A DNA stretch of 64,000 nucleotides from Drosophila miranda (Eukaryota; Arthropoda; Insecta; Diptera; Drosophilidae): contig NW_022881614.1 of assembly GCF_003369915.1 (NCBI RefSeq), positions 21,554,336-21,618,335 on the forward strand. Reading direction: 5' to 3'. The notes beneath the pieces were generated by a model. The model was given only the letters and a program-made list of their open reading frames with translations. It was not told the DNA's origin and did not search any database. Positions 11,808 to 23,260 of this stretch are shown piece after piece. The translations under genes and the position numbers were made by a program. Positions within the stretch are counted from its first letter, which is position 1, and each line of letters opens with the position of its first letter.

Positions 11808-12179
11808 TGTTCGGAGCAGAACCCAGCCGATTAGCTGCTTGCCAAATAGCACCTAATTCTTGGCCCTCAGCCGCTTATTTTGTTTGTTACTTATGTCTAT
11901 GTCACTCATTTGTTTGTTAAAGCTTTGCGCTTGCTTGCCCTGCTAAACGCTCTCTGCCAGCTCGCTCTTCGCTATCTCCGCTTTGCGTCTGCCTACCGAC
12001 GTCGGCCGAGCGAAGCTGCGCTTAGCGATCGGAGCGGCAATGTAAAGGGCAGGCAAGCCACACTTGCAATTTGGATGTCACGCATTAAAGAACATATCGT
12101 AATTTTATTTCTGCGCCGAGTTTTATTTAATTCGAAATAATTAGTCGGCCGATTGGGGATAAAAAACATTATCTCCACA
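11808..12179 (+). repeat. BEL derivative 3' LTR, copy A
   Basis: A 372-bp LTR beginning TGTTCGGAGCAG and ending TATCTCCACA (TG...CA ends), preceded by the purine-rich CGGGGGGTGAA tract. LTRs of the same length are at 33125-33496 (minus) and 43830-44201. No matching 5' LTR is present for this copy. Confidence 0.85.
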
Positions 12180-12669
12180 CAGGTAATAGATCTCGCTGAC
12201 AGAAGGCGGATTCCCACCATATTCATTGATAGCCAACGTCAAATTCTATTATAAAATCGAAAGATGAATATTATAGAATTAATCTACGTTAACAATCTCT
12301 TAATTTTTGGAATGTTGTTTTTGCAACAACATATTTTTTTACTGTTTTCTTTAAAACATTGGGTATCCTCTGTTCCTCCACTATTTTGACTAGTTTTATT
12401 TTGTATATTTTGCATATATTTCACATGTTTGTGCACCTAGGTAGCAGGTGAGAGAGGGGCAGATCAGATAAATTAACCCAATGAGATACTTATTATATAA
12501 ACAAATCTGCTCGCGCCAGCAAGACTTGCCAAAATGTTGAGAAAGATGGCTAATAATAATAATAGGAGGAGCATTGCCTCCTGAGAGCGGCGATCTTGGC
12601 AGAGTAACCCGTAGCCCATCCACGACTCTCACTAATCTCCCGACCTCTGCTCTTTTGCGTCCCCCATAG
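12180..12669 (+). other. Orai intron tail and splice acceptor (unit 1)
   Basis: AT-rich intronic DNA between the BEL LTR and the Orai exon, with a pyrimidine-rich tract and acceptor CCCCCATAG ending at 12669. In unit 2 the acceptor reads CCCCCACAG. No gene is seen within it. Confidence 0.7.
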
Positions 12670-13209
12670 GTGGCGATGGTGGAGGTGCAGCTGGACCACG
12701 ACACAAAGGTTCCGCCCGGAATGCTAGTGGCGTTTGCGATCTGCACCACTATGCTGGTGGCCGTGCATATGCTGGCTTTGATGATTAGCACCTGCATCCT
12801 GCCGAACATCGAGGTAGTGTGCAACCTGCACAGCATCTCCCTGGTGCACGAGTCGCCGCACGAGCGCCTGCACTGGTACATTGAGACGGCGTGGGCATTT
12901 TCGACGCTGCTGGGGTTGATCCTATTCCTGCTGGAGATAGCCATACTGTGCTCGGTAAAGTTCTATGATCTGAGCCCGCCGGCGGCCTGGTCGGCCTGCG
13001 TGGTGCTGATACCCGTGATGATTATCTTCCTGGCTTTCGCCATACACTTCTATCGGTCTCTGGTGACGCACATGTACGAGGTGACGGTCTCCGGCATACG
13101 GGAGCTGGAGATCCTCAAGGAGCAGATGGAACAGGATCGCCTCGACCACCATAACAACCATAATCGCAATAACGGCATCCACTACGGTGCCGCCGGCGAC
13201 ATCGTTTAG
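12670..13209 (+). CDS. Orai: Orai (CRAC channel pore subunit), terminal exon, unit 1
   Basis: Encodes the plasma-membrane store-operated Ca2+ channel gated by STIM. The exon opens inside TM1, with the selectivity-filter segment VAMVEVQLD (the E of MVEV corresponds to human E106). TM2 follows (~residues 18-45), then the II-III loop with NLHSISLVHESPHERLHWY, TM3 (LLGLILFLLEIAILC) and TM4 (VVLIPVMIIFLAFAI). The C-terminal helix ELEILKEQMEQD is the STIM-binding coiled coil. It ends GDIV-stop. Upstream exons are not identified. The reading frame is intact, but the TM3 Trp in CWVKF is Ser here, and several other residues differ from unit 2 and from the fly protein as I recall it (K to M, H to R, E to D), suggesting relaxed constraint. 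Neighbouring MORN and thr genes follow downstream. Confidence 0.9.
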   Translation: MAMVEVQLDHDTKVPPGMLVAFAICTTMLVAVHMLALMISTCILPNIEVVCNLHSISLVHESPHERLHWYIETAWAFSTLLGLILFLLEIAILCSVKFYDLSPPAAWSACVVLIPVMIIFLAFAIHFYRSLVTHMYEVTVSGIRELEILKEQMEQDRLDHHNNHNRNNGIHYGAAGDIV

Positions 13210-13845
13210 CAGTATCAATCGCGCGAGGATCCCACGAAGCAATAAACCATCTCGGCGATCCTTCTCTGAAAACTTAACGAAAACGAAAAGAAAAGACACT
13301 TACGGCAGTGGGCCAGAGGCCTCGCCGTCAATCCTCAGACTAAATAAGTGAATATTTTGTAAATTTGTAGTTGATGCAAATTGTGATACGCAGAAGGCAG
13401 TAGATTTTTATTATACAAAAACAGTATGAGTACGTATATTCTAAAGGATTGTGCCCCGAGCAATGTTTCTTTAAGCTCAAGACCTTTACACATCGTAACC
13501 CCTGTGTACTCATCGCATGCAATGATGAAAGACCCAAACTAAAGGAATACTACTTTCAAGTTTAAACCACTGTGTTGACTAAATATTCCTCAATATTAGC
13601 TTGTATATTTGTTGTAACTAGTTGGCGCGTCCGCTAATATCTGTATTGTATTTTAGTGGTATGCCATCGCTCGCGATGTCAGACCCAGACCTCATCCATA
13701 GCGCAGTCTTCCCTCGCCCACGTAGTGTGTAAGAACCCAATAATTCGAACCGAACCAGATCGTGTTAGCCCAAATTTTGATATTGATAGGCGAATACGTA
13801 AGCGAAATTGCGCTGTAATTTATACACGTACGATTAAACGATTTT
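13210..13845 (+). other. Orai 3' UTR and downstream flank (unit 1)
   Basis: Non-coding sequence following the Orai stop, nearly identical to 45133-45768. It includes an AATAAA at ~13243 and AT-rich tracts, and ends at a T-run where a DINE inserted in unit 1 only. Confidence 0.65.
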
Positions 13846-14966
13846 TATACCCGATACTCAAAATGAGTATTGGGGTATATTAGATTTGTGGTAAAAGTGG
13901 ATGTGTGTAACGTCCAGAAGGAATCGTTTCCGACCCCATAAATTATATATATTTTTGATCAGCATCAATAGCCGAGTCGATTGAGCCCTGTCTGTCTGTC
14001 CGTCTGTCCGTCCGTCCGTCCGTCCGTCCGTCCGTCCGTCCCCTTCAGCGCCTAGTGCTCAAAGACTATAACATCTAGAGCAACGATGTTTTGGATCGAG
14101 AATTCTGTGATATGTCACTGCTACAAAAATATTTCAAAACTTCGCCCCGCCCACTTCCGCCTCCACAAAGGCCGAAAATCTGTGGCATCCACATTTTTAA
14201 AGATACGATAAAACCAAAAACGCAGATTCGTAGAGAATGACTATATGTTCTAGAGTGTAAGATCTCAACCAGATCGTATAATGATTATAGCCAGAATCAA
14301 GAAAACAATTTCATTCTTTCTCGCTCTGTCTCTCTCTAACACACAGGTTTCATGGTCGGCTTTGCCAATTGCAAAATATGAGTTCAAGGATCTCAGAACC
14401 TATAAGAGCCAGAGCAACCAAATTTGGTATCCACACTCCTGTGATATCGGACCTTGACCGTTTCGTGTCCAAATTTCGCCACACCCCCTTCCGCCCCCCC
14501 AAAGGACGAAAATCTGGGGCATCCACAAATCTCAGAGACTATTAAGGCTAGAGTAACCAAATTTAATATCCGCACTTCTGTTAGATCTCACTATAAAACG
14601 TATATCTCAGAATTTCGCCCCACCTTTTTCCGCCCCCACAAAGGACGAAAATCTGTTGCATCCACAATATTGCACATTCGAGAAAACTAAAAACGCAGAA
14701 TCATAGATAATGATCATATATATCAGATTGCTGAATCTGGATCAGATCAGATCATTTTTATAGGCAAAGGGAACAAATCAATTTGCACTGGCTACGCAGC
14801 GCCCGACGTCACGCTCAGACTGATTTTCTGTCTCTCTCGCACGCACTCTTTGTCGTGTCGTTTAATATTAGCGGCGTCTGCCGGAGGAGAGTTATACTGA
14901 CTTAGTATCGGGTATAACCGTAGAGTTGCGGTGTCCGCAGCAACTCACAACGTTCCCCCTCGTTTC
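13846..14966 (+). mobile_element. DINE-1, copy 3, between Orai and MORN genes
   Basis: A complete DINE (ATACCCGATACTC ... CCCCCTCGTTTC) with a (GTCC)n core at ~13988-14040. Unit 2 has the clean empty site at ~45770 (CGATTTTTTCTACC), placing the insertion within a run of T. This matches the TT preference of Helentrons and shows transposition after the duplication. Confidence 0.9.
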
Positions 14967-15176
14967 TACCTATATTTAACCGAAGCAAGCGATTTTCTAT
15001 TGCCGTTCCCCCGCCTGACCTCCATCAGGTCGTTAGGCTTGCGTGCCAGGAGCGACTGGAAGAGCGACTAGCTAACGAAAGTTTTTGGATGGGGGCAAAC
15101 GGAGCCAGGACACATGGTTGGGGTTGATTAGAAAAGGGACACCGCACGCACCCCAGGAAACGAAAGAAGAGCACAG
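14967..15176 (+). other. MORN gene 5' flank (unit 1)
   Basis: About 210 bp of non-transposon sequence shared with 45775-45982. It leads to the first ATG of the MORN gene and presumably holds its promoter or 5' UTR. No classical core-promoter motif was recognised. Confidence 0.5.
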
Positions 15177-15852
15177 ATGAAAAACCCAAAGCGGGGCTGG
15201 GGCTCAGTTGTCTGCAACATGTCGTGCCATGCTGGTGGCGGCAATGGTGTTCGAAGCCTGCGCAATCCTGCCGGAGGACATGGCCGCTATCAGGGCAAGT
15301 GGCTGAGGAACCAACACCACGGCTATGGAGTGAAATCGAGCCGTCGTGGATTGGTGTACGAGGGCCAGTGGCAGCGGGGCCAACGTCATGGCTACGGATC
15401 CATGCGCCGGGAGTCCCCTGATGGCCCTGATAGGTGCATCGCCTCTATGTGGGTCATTGGCGCCATGACAAGCGCAGCGGGGAGGGAAAACAGTACTACG
15501 ACGATGGATCCGTCTACTTTGGTCAGTGGCAGATGAACAAGCGGCAAGGACGCGGCATACATTGGTATGCGGACGGACGCGTCTATGTGGGGGAATGGCT
15601 CCAGGATGCCATGCACGGACGGGGCGTCCTCTTCTCGGGAGAGTCCTCTAACAAAATGAAAGTTCAGTAGAATCCTCGTCTATCCATATGTTTCGTCTGT
15701 GTTCAGCAAACGGAAAGCGCTATGTGGGAGAGTTCCAGGAGGGCTGCAAGTCGGGCGCTGGCTTCTTCGACCACGGACAGAATCGGATTCAGTTTGGTCG
15801 GTGGGTCCAGGACATCTGCAAGAGTTCGCTGATACGCGTGCTCAAGCAATAA
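15177..15852 (+). pseudogene. MORN-repeat protein gene, unit 1 (broken)
   Basis: The same gene as 45983-46653 but disabled in at least three ways. Five extra bases at ~15427 (GGCCCTGATAGG against GGCCAGG) shift the frame in the third MORN repeat region. The splice donor of the single intron is GA instead of GT at ~15639-15640. A TAG replaces TCG in the intron read-through. MORN repeats (G-x-Y-x-G-x-W...G-x-G) are readable in pieces. The 3' end lies 137 bp from the thr stop on the opposite strand. Confidence 0.85.
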
Positions 15853-15989
15853 GAACATTTTAGACATTCTCTGGAAGGTCGATCTCCTTGCCATAACGTT
15901 TATAAATACACAATCAAATGGAATAAGGACAAGCTACAAAAAAATATTAACTATAAACTATTATAAGCCTATGCAAGTGTCAGTTCTGA

Positions 15990-18900
15990 TCAGTTCCTTT
16001 GCCGCCGCCTAAGGCTGACTGTCTCCTGCTGGGGTGCAGGCTCCGGTACCTTCCGACGTGGTCGTCCCCGCGTGGTCGCTGGCGTTTCCTCGAGTTGCCT
16101 GTTGCGGGCACGAGTGCTCCTTGCATCACTAGTCGGATACCGCTTCACTGAGGCTGCCGATGAGGTGGAAGGCGTCTCTTCCATGGTATCGTCCAATTCG
16201 ATGATCTCTGGTACTTTTAGTTGGCTACCAATTCTAGCGGAGCGTGTCTTTGTGGCCTTGGCTGGCACAGATTGGGATCGTTTCAGTTGAGAGGGAGCCG
16301 GAGTCGAAGCTGAAACCGAAGCAGCATCGTCATCGCTTATCTCGATCGTCTGGCAGGCATTCAGATCCACATGATCCGATGGTGGCGTGTTCTCATTGCC
16401 GCTCTTGCTGCTACTGCTGCTGCTGTTGCTGCAGCCGATGGGTGGTCGCAATTCCAGCTCCGTGTATATCTTGAACCTGGACGTCTTTCTGGCAGATGAT
16501 TTTGCCTTGGTAGTCCCCTCAACAACACCTTTCCTGCGTTTATCCTCTGGCGAAGTGTTAAAAGCGAGGGCTCGCCTAATGGTCTTCGCCCTCGCTTTGC
16601 CAACGGGATGCAGCTCCAACCGGGCCGTCTTCATCTGGACCATGAGGTTGAAGCTATAGTTGATGTCCGCCGTTTGGTACACTGATTTGAGACCTGCCTC
16701 CGCATAGCTGAGAGCGTCCTTGTGCTTCTTTCTGAAGCGAAGATAGTTGACGTGGTGGAGTTCGTGCACGATGAGCATGGAGCCCAGTGTGGCGGTGCGT
16801 ACGGTATCCTCCTGCAGCCAATTGCCTGCCCCTACGTAGAAGTCGTCCAGCTGATCGGTCTCCCTTTTCAAGAAGCTGAAGCGGGCATGGAGACATCCCA
16901 CGATAAAGTAGATGCATTGCAGCTGCATGCTGTCCCGTAGATGGGGCGGCATCCCTTGCTTGCTCACATAGCGCTGCAGCTGATGGCTGGTGGGAATTGG
17001 CTCGTGCATGGGCAGAGACTTGAGTGTGGCCACGTACAGCTGGTTCTGCAGCATGTTGCTGGTCAGCTCGCTCATGGCATTCGCCTTGAGATCTTCCTTG
17101 GTGGCTATTGCGGGGATGTATTTGGCCGAAGTCTGCTCCACCAGCGTTCGACTAAGCGGCTTGATGGCGAGCAAATGGTCCAGGAGGCGCAGCTTGGACT
17201 GCGCCTGGTCCAGGTACTCATTCTGCAGGTTCATCCAGAGCCACGAGATGAGCACCTCAATGGTCCGCAGGGCCATACCCGACTGCAGCACCAGGTTAAG
17301 CGTGGTGCCGTAAAAGGCGAACCGCTCGGTCAGCCGATTGGCCGCACACTCGGTGCTCTCCCTCACGAGGTCAGGCAGCAGCAGCTGCAGGGCTCCCAGG
17401 TCCACGCTGGACACTGTGCAGTAGTTGCGCACGCTGTCGACCAGCGTGTCTAGCTGTCGCAGGGGCAACGGCCTCCTAGGCAGGCTGCTGCACCGCTTCT
17501 TCCGCAGGTAGTCCAATCGAAAGCGAACTGTCTGAATTGTGATCTGCACAATGTCGCTCTTGCCAACTCGCTCATCGAACTGGGCGCGCAGCTCCTCGGC
17601 CTGCAGCAACAGCAGCTGGGCGTGGCACAGACAGTCCTGCCGCGAATAGTAGCTGGCCATGTGGCAGAGGCAGAGCATCACTATAGTATGTTGGCGCTTA
17701 AAGAACCATCCGTTTTGGAGCTGAGGCCACAGATCGTCGAGCAGCTCCTGCGCTCGATCCACCTCCTCGGAGAGTTGGAGCTGCTGGTTAGAATTCAGGT
17801 GGTCTTGTCCCAGGAAGTGGGTCAGGGCTCGCAGGTAGGTGAATCTCTCGTCCAGCATTTGCCCAATCCTGAGTATCAGCAGCCAGGCTTCATCGGCCTG
17901 CGCCATGTAGCCCATGGTGGACAGAGCCATGGCTGCAGCAACCGCATCGTCGATCAGGGCTTCCCAGTCGATTGGTGTATCGTCGCAGCCGAGGGGCTCT
18001 TGGTCTGCACGTTCGAAGAAGGCCGCGAAGCCAGCGATGGCCGATGTAGCCAACTCCACCAGGCGATGCTCCCGCTTAATGTTGAGCTCCAGCAAGTTGT
18101 TCTTGACGATTAACTCCTCCAGGCTGTTCTCGGCCGTCTCCTTGATCGAGAACTTGGTCTTGTGCCTCCAAAGCCTCCAGTAGCACACTGATACTGGTAT
18201 GGCCAATGGCCAGCTGTTGCATGCGGCTGAGCGGTTGCTTGAGGGCCGTGCTTTGCAGCTGGGAGCGCAGTTCCTCGCACTGACGCACCACCTCGCTGTC
18301 GGTGCGCATCTTGCGTGCCAGGAGAACCAGGTGGTAGTCATTGTGACGGCAGCGTAGTAGCGACTGCAGCAGGGGTACGGGCAGCGCACTCTGGAAGTGC
18401 AGCACGGCCAACAGATCCACATCGTATAGCTGTTTCTTTTGGGCGGGGGTTAGGGGGTTGGGCATAGGACTGGACTCGTGCCACTCGTAGACGCACTTCT
18501 CCGTATTATTGGCATTGTGGTAGTGGACGAAGAGCTGTGAACGCAACCGCGAGGGATTCGTTTGGGCCGCAAGGTAGGTGGACTGCAGACGGTTGGCCAT
18601 GTCGGAGCTCTTGCAGTGGACACTGGCTTTGTAGATTCGCAGGAGCACACTAAGCATTTTCTGGCTGGCGATGAGCGGTCGTAGATGTTGCAAGGGCTCC
18701 AAGAAGGCCAGCACAAGGGACATTTGTTCGGGACACGCTACCTTTTCGGCCACGAGTGCCAGTAGACGCACCAACTTGTCTAGCTCCATGGCGGAGGGCC
18801 CCAGGCACTTCATGCTCTTGGCCACGTCCAAGGTGTAGCCAAGAATGCCCAAGAGCGGCTTATAGGGTGCCTGAAGAGAAAGCTCATTAGGTAAAAGGTT

Positions 18901-20297
18901 TTCCAGCTGTGGCAGACGCACCTTGTCCGACTTCTGTTCGGTCGTCGGCTGCCAGTTAACGTACGCTTCCAGGGCGCACATCCCGAAGGAGAGAAGGCAA
19001 TGCCTGCGAATGCTTTTGCAGGCCTCGTTGGAGCAGCTGGTCCCCAGCGGACTCCTCACTACGTTCACCGTCAGCCCAAGGCAGCCATGCAGCAGTTGAA
19101 AGTGGGCGGTGTATACCTCGGGACTGTCGTCGCCCTCGAGCTGCTGCCAAAAAATGTCTAAGGGAGGCTTGTTGCTGCTCTGATGAAGCAGCATCTGCAG
19201 GCGCTGGAAGAACACCAGCAGGTCCATGAACCACTGCTCTTTGGCGTGCGTCGCGCCCTTGTGCTCGAAGAAGTAGACGAACTTCTTGCACAGATCGATG
19301 TAAGTCCGCTTGAAGTCCGCCGTAGCCTCGCGCACGTACAACAGCTTGACATAGTAGTAGAGGAGCTGGATGGAGTAGTTCTGCGGAGAGACGTCCTTGT
19401 ACAGGTCGCGACAAATGCGCAGCAACTTCAGTGCCAGTTGTTGTTCGAGCGGCGCTTCTATGGAAAACATGTCGATCTGCATCAGTGCCAGAACCAGGCC
19501 CAGATACTCCGTGAATTGAGTAGTCAGCTCAGAGCTGGGTGTGGCCCAGCTGCAGATCAGGAGCTTGAGAAGCGGGTCGTACATTTTCGTCGTGCTCTCG
19601 GGCGGAAGGGCGCTCAGGTACATCAGAAAGGCTTTGCTTCGCTTGCTGAACAGGGCATCATTCAGCTGGACCAGGAGAGCCGCATTCTTTGCCACTTTAC
19701 GCTGGCGCATGGTGTCAAAGAGGACACCCATTGCCTCCAAGGCGTAATATAGTTGATCTGTGGCGGCGATGGGCAACGTCTCCTTCTACATTTGCAAGTG
19801 AATGCCATTGAAGTGCGTCAGATGGATGTCCAAATAAAACTTGTAGTCAGCCTCCCCTTGCAGGCGGCAGGGCTGCGATCGGACTAGGCCGTACATTTTC
19901 TGGCATTCTGTCAGGGATTTCTGCGAGGCACCCGTACAATTAGGATACCAGCTAGCAAGCATTTGGTTCTTCAACTTACCTCCTGACAAAGCTCACGATG
20001 TATGTACCGCAGGCTCGTTAGATGAGCTTCCCACAGGCTCGGCTTCTCCTCGTAGGGCTCCACGTGTGGTACCACGGTGGCCGCAATGTCGCAGTAGAGA
20101 TCGTCATGCTGGTGCAGATTGTCCTTCAAGGCGAGACACAGCTGGCGCAACACGCTCAACTCATATCTTAGCGGAAAGGAGGCGTCGCTTATCCCGATGC
20201 CCTTGCTGAATTCCTTGAATTTCAGCTTAATTGTCGTGGCCGCAGCCTCAACATCGGATCGAGTGCCTTTCAACTGTTTCACTATATCGGCAGACAT
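15990..20297 (-). pseudogene. thr: three rows (thr)-like gene, unit 1 (broken)
   Basis: A long helical protein of ~1400 residues with exon 1 at 19980-20297 (106 codons, donor GAG|GTAAGT), a 59-bp intron at 19921-19979 and exon 2 at 15990-19920. THR is the regulatory partner of Separase in Drosophila (D. melanogaster THR ~1380 aa), needed for sister-chromatid separation with the securin Pimples. The C-terminal tail is acidic and basic low-complexity with SUMO-interacting-like IEISDDD and IIELDD and an AT-hook-like RGRPRRK. Breaks: TAG at ~19784 (CAG in unit 2) and a 2-nt deletion at ~18160 shifting the frame. The I-like element sits at its start codon. Identity is inferred from size, structure and the Orai neighbourhood. 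Confidence 0.7.
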
Positions 20298-20301
20298 TAT
20301 T
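20285..20301. repeat. Target-site duplication of I-like element, left copy
   Basis: The 17-bp TATCGGCAGACATTATT occurs here and at 32753-32769, flanking the I-like element. It includes the thr initiator codon (CAT on the plus strand, 20295-20297). Unit 2 shows the same thr start without this element. Confidence 0.92.
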
Positions 20302-20320
20302 ATTATTTTTTTTTTTTTTT

Positions 20321-20641
20321 AAATCATCTCAAGGATGAATCGGAATTTTGATCGTAGCACTGTAGCCACATTGATCAGATACTGGTGATGTAGTTTGGCG
20401 AGTTTGACAGGTCGGTATATAAAAAAAAGAGGAAAATTACTTTACTGTTTTAGAAAATAAACTGAAATTACTTTATAACATGATGAAGAAAAAAGGGGTC
20501 AAAAGTTTAAGTCAGCAGTTTTGATGAAGATTGCCAGCTCTCTGAGATGTAGCGACTCTTTTTTTTATTAATAATTGATGTAAATTGTTATAATATTTAA
20601 AGATTTTGAATTTCCTTCTGAGCCCGGCAAATCTTTGGCAA
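20321..20641 (-). other. 3' UTR of I-like element
   Basis: About 320 bp between the end of ORF2 and the A-rich tail, AT-rich and without a reading frame. Nothing further is recognised. Confidence 0.6.
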
Positions 20642-22354
20642 TCAATGGATCAGGTGTTCGGCATATTCAGTTACATTGCACGTTTCGCAGATATTTGAGT
20701 CAATTGCTTTGATTCTGTGTAGGAAGACTTTGTCGTATGTGTGTCCCGTCATAAGTCTGTTAATGGTCTTGATGCTTTTAGCATTCCATTTAAGAGAAAA
20801 ATGCCAGGGTTTACTGGGTATGTCTGGAAATATGTCTATGAGGCTGGATCCCTTCGTCCTACACTTCGTCCTGTAGTCCTCATTCCATTTGTATACTAAA
20901 AAGTTCCTAATTTCTCTTTGAGCCTCCTTGTAGCTGTATTTTATATTTATTGTAAACCCCTCACTTGTAGCAGCCTTTGCTGCTATGTCAGTCTTTTCGT
21001 TGATGGCCACACCCTTGTGACCAGGGACCCATAGAATGTCAAGTTTCTGAATGTCTGATTGGTTAATTATGTTGTGAATATCATTCACTAGCTACGAGTC
21101 TGTATTCTCATTTTTAATTAAATTAATAGCTCCTAATCCATCACTTAAAATCAAAGCCTTTTTGTAATTATATTTAAGACATAGTTCGCAGGCCTTTTTA
21201 AGGCCTACGAGCTCGGCACCTACTGAGGATAATCTGTTTTCTATTTTGTACTTGTGGATATTTCCACTAGGCCATTCTACTATTCCTATGCCACATGTAC
21301 TTTCTCTAACTGAGGCATCTGTTGATAGAATGTTCCAGTCGTCCTTTCTGTACTTGTTCAGAATCTCATAAAATATAGTTTTTATTTCTTCATTCGAGTA
21401 TTCTTCTTTACCCTTAGTTAAAAATTTATCTAATACATGGATTTTGTTACATGTGTTAACACTATCACATTCTTGAGTGTTTACAAAGATGGAATTAAAT
21501 TCTCTTAAAGTACGTGTGTAACTCGTATCCGCTTTTGAGCGTATTAGCTCGTCAAACATTGTTGGATTGAACCTTTTAATTTTAAGCAGTTCTTTGGCTG
21601 TAAGCCATTTCGCCCTGAAAACAGGTGGCATTACACCAGCGAGGACAAACATTTCGTGTTTGCTTGTGTCAGGTGGCACCCCAACACACCTTCTGAGTGA
21701 TTTAGCTTGCGCTATTTCTATATCTTTACTTGCTCCAGATCCCATGTCTGAAAAACTTGTGATAGCATATTCTTGTTTTGTTCTAATAAAAGCTTTGAAG
21801 ATGTTGGTACTTGTTTTAGGTTTTAGACCTGATTTGATAGTAGTCTGGAGGAGTCTGTTGCATTTTTTTGTTTGTTCTTTAACCATTTTTACATGACTGA
21901 CATTTGACATGTTTGCGCTAATCAGTCTGCCTAAGAAACGGATATCTTTTCGATTTGGTATAGGCACATTTCTAACAGAAATATTTACCGCTCTGACCTG
22001 TCTTTTTCCTACATTCATTGCTGCAGATTTGCTTGGATTGAAGCTAAAACCGAGATCACCACATAGAAGGTTAAAGTCATTTAGTTTTTTATTAAGGTTT
22101 TCAACCGCTACAGTAAACTCTCTGTTGTGAGAGATTATAACGAAGTCATCTGCAAATTGCATCATATGAGTATTTCTATCACAGATCTGATGTAGTCTTT
22201 TTGTGTATACATTAAAAAGGAGGGGCGACAGACAAGAGCCCTGGTATTCCTCCCTGAACTACCTAAACAGCTTCCCCTATTTTCAGTAGGCTCATAGACA
22301 TAAAACCATAGCTCGCATAGTCTGATAAAAACCTCTCATTGACGAACACATTGA
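20642..22354 (-). pseudogene. I-like ORF2, RT C-terminal half and RNase H
   Basis: Reads the end of the RT QG box region (SCLSPLLFN), the catalytic ADD in MMQFADDFVI, then RNase H (STDASVRESTCGIGIVEW, GAELVGLKKACEL, LSDGLGAINLI, WVPGHKGVAINEKTDIAAK) and a C-terminal Cys/His motif (CETCNVTEYAEH). An in-frame TAG at ~21090 and a stop or frame change near 22260 break it. The upstream part of ORF2 is separated by the hAT insertion. Confidence 0.82.
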
Positions 22355-23260
22355 GAAAAGGGACTGAAAAGACCCGATCAAATCTGTTTTTGCTCAACTC
22401 GCTCTTCGCTCAAGCAAAGACCGATTTTTTCACTTCTCTTTTGTTCCTGTTTTTCACTGAGCATCTTGTCGCGAGCGAACGAAAAAAGTGTCTTTTGCGT
22501 ATGTATGCGTGCTTGTACGTGTGGTGGCTGTGGCAACGATCACTTGCCTTCGTGAATTGTGTCAGACACTGTCCCAAACCCAAAATGAGCCTGTTCCTGA
22601 ACAACTTTCCAAAATGTTTACTGATGTGGAGAACTTTGCTATGAACAATGGCCGTTTACCATTAAATTCCGATATATTGCAGCTTTTTAACGGCATGAAG
22701 CTAAGATCACCACACTTGAATTCGCTCGCACAGGTGGTGCTGGCTACACCGTCCACTCAGGTATCGGTCGAAAGAGCCTTTTCAGCACTTCATTATATTT
22801 TGAATGAAAAACGTTGCTCTTTAAGTGCGGAAAATATTAACTCATTGTTAGTGGTTAAGCTAAATTCGTATTAATACAAAATATATACATACATATATAC
22901 ATACATCCATATCCATGTCTCTTCAGTTTGCAGAAAATTCGCAAATAAGTATAAATATTACAATAACATAACCAAAAATATGCGTAAAACATGAATAAAT
23001 AAACATAAACACGAAAAAAAAACTAAAAACACTTTACTCAGACACTTTTTGGGTTCTGCTCATCTAAAGACACTTTTGCTGCGAGCGCTTGACCAAAGTG
23101 TCTCTCTAAGCTGTTATTGTGAGACCCGATCGTGTGTCGGGCTCAAGCGAAAACCCGAAACACATAACACAAGCGAAGAGACAAAAAGTGTTCTGCGTGG
23201 TCTTTTTTGGTTTTGTCAGTGACGAGACAGCAAAGGGAAAAAGTGTTGACCGTCGTTTGC
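22355..23260 (+). mobile_element. hAT-type DNA transposon remnant, copy 1
   Basis: Lies inside the I-like ORF2, opposite in orientation. It encodes a hAT transposase C-terminal dimerisation segment at 22488-22874. The motif AAGTGTCT/AGACACTT recurs near both ends (~22484, 23036, 23066, 23093), resembling subterminal transposase-binding repeats. Exact ends and the 8-bp target duplication could not be fixed by eye. The N-terminal transposase domains are missing, so it is internally deleted and non-autonomous. Confidence 0.7.
22488..22874 (+). pseudogene. hAT transposase C-terminal fragment, copy 1
   Basis: 128 residues ending with a typical hATC dimerisation region: STQVSVERAFSALHYIL followed by SLSAENINSLLVVKLN. 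In active hAT transposases this region holds the final catalytic Glu and the dimer interface. The BED zinc finger and the main catalytic core are absent. The first ~30 residues are probably read-through from non-coding DNA. The identical partner is at 29663-30049. Confidence 0.8.

Larger units (their letters stand above)
7987..12179 (+). mobile_element. BEL/Pao derivative, copy A (RT region replaced)
   Basis: Leader from ~7987, gag and protease from 8341, a ~140-bp coiled-coil segment at ~10248-10388, a short integrase C-terminal piece at ~11540-11790, a purine tract, and a 3' LTR at 11808-12179. A DINE interrupts it at 10388-11525. Compared with the fuller BEL copy at 33125-38834 it lacks RT, RNase H and most of integrase. 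No 5' LTR is seen, because the leader abuts the DINE end at 7986. The same derivative, without the inner DINE, is at 40854-44201. It is non-autonomous. Confidence 0.85.
1301..20301. repeat. Segmental duplication, unit 1 (Orai - MORN - thr block)
   Basis: From TATACTGATTAAC at 1301 this sequence is repeated in the same order and orientation from 38835. Shared pieces are the unknown-gene exon, a ~550-bp intergenic stretch, a DINE-1, a BEL derivative, the Orai exon, the MORN gene and thr. Unit 1 differs by three large insertions absent from unit 2: a LOA element at 2931-7602, a DINE at 10388-11525 and a DINE at 13846-14966. Scattered substitutions and small indels separate the units, so the duplication is recent on the scale of this region. 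The unit probably continued through the thr promoter and BEL element up to 38834. Confidence 0.93.

Noticed and set aside
12922..13299. Minus-strand frame opposite the Orai exon
   Set aside because: Antisense of a conserved membrane protein exon, with codon periodicity explained by Orai.
14454..14690. Reading frames in DINE elements (also at 10451-10897, 10776-10958, 63096-63381)
   Set aside because: They recur only because the DINE is repeated. No protein family is recognised and they cross the conserved non-coding blocks.
16941..17453. Plus-strand open frames across thr (also 17622-18113, 19183-19752 and unit 2 counterparts)
   Set aside because: Antisense shadows of the GC-rich thr coding region, with no independent motifs.
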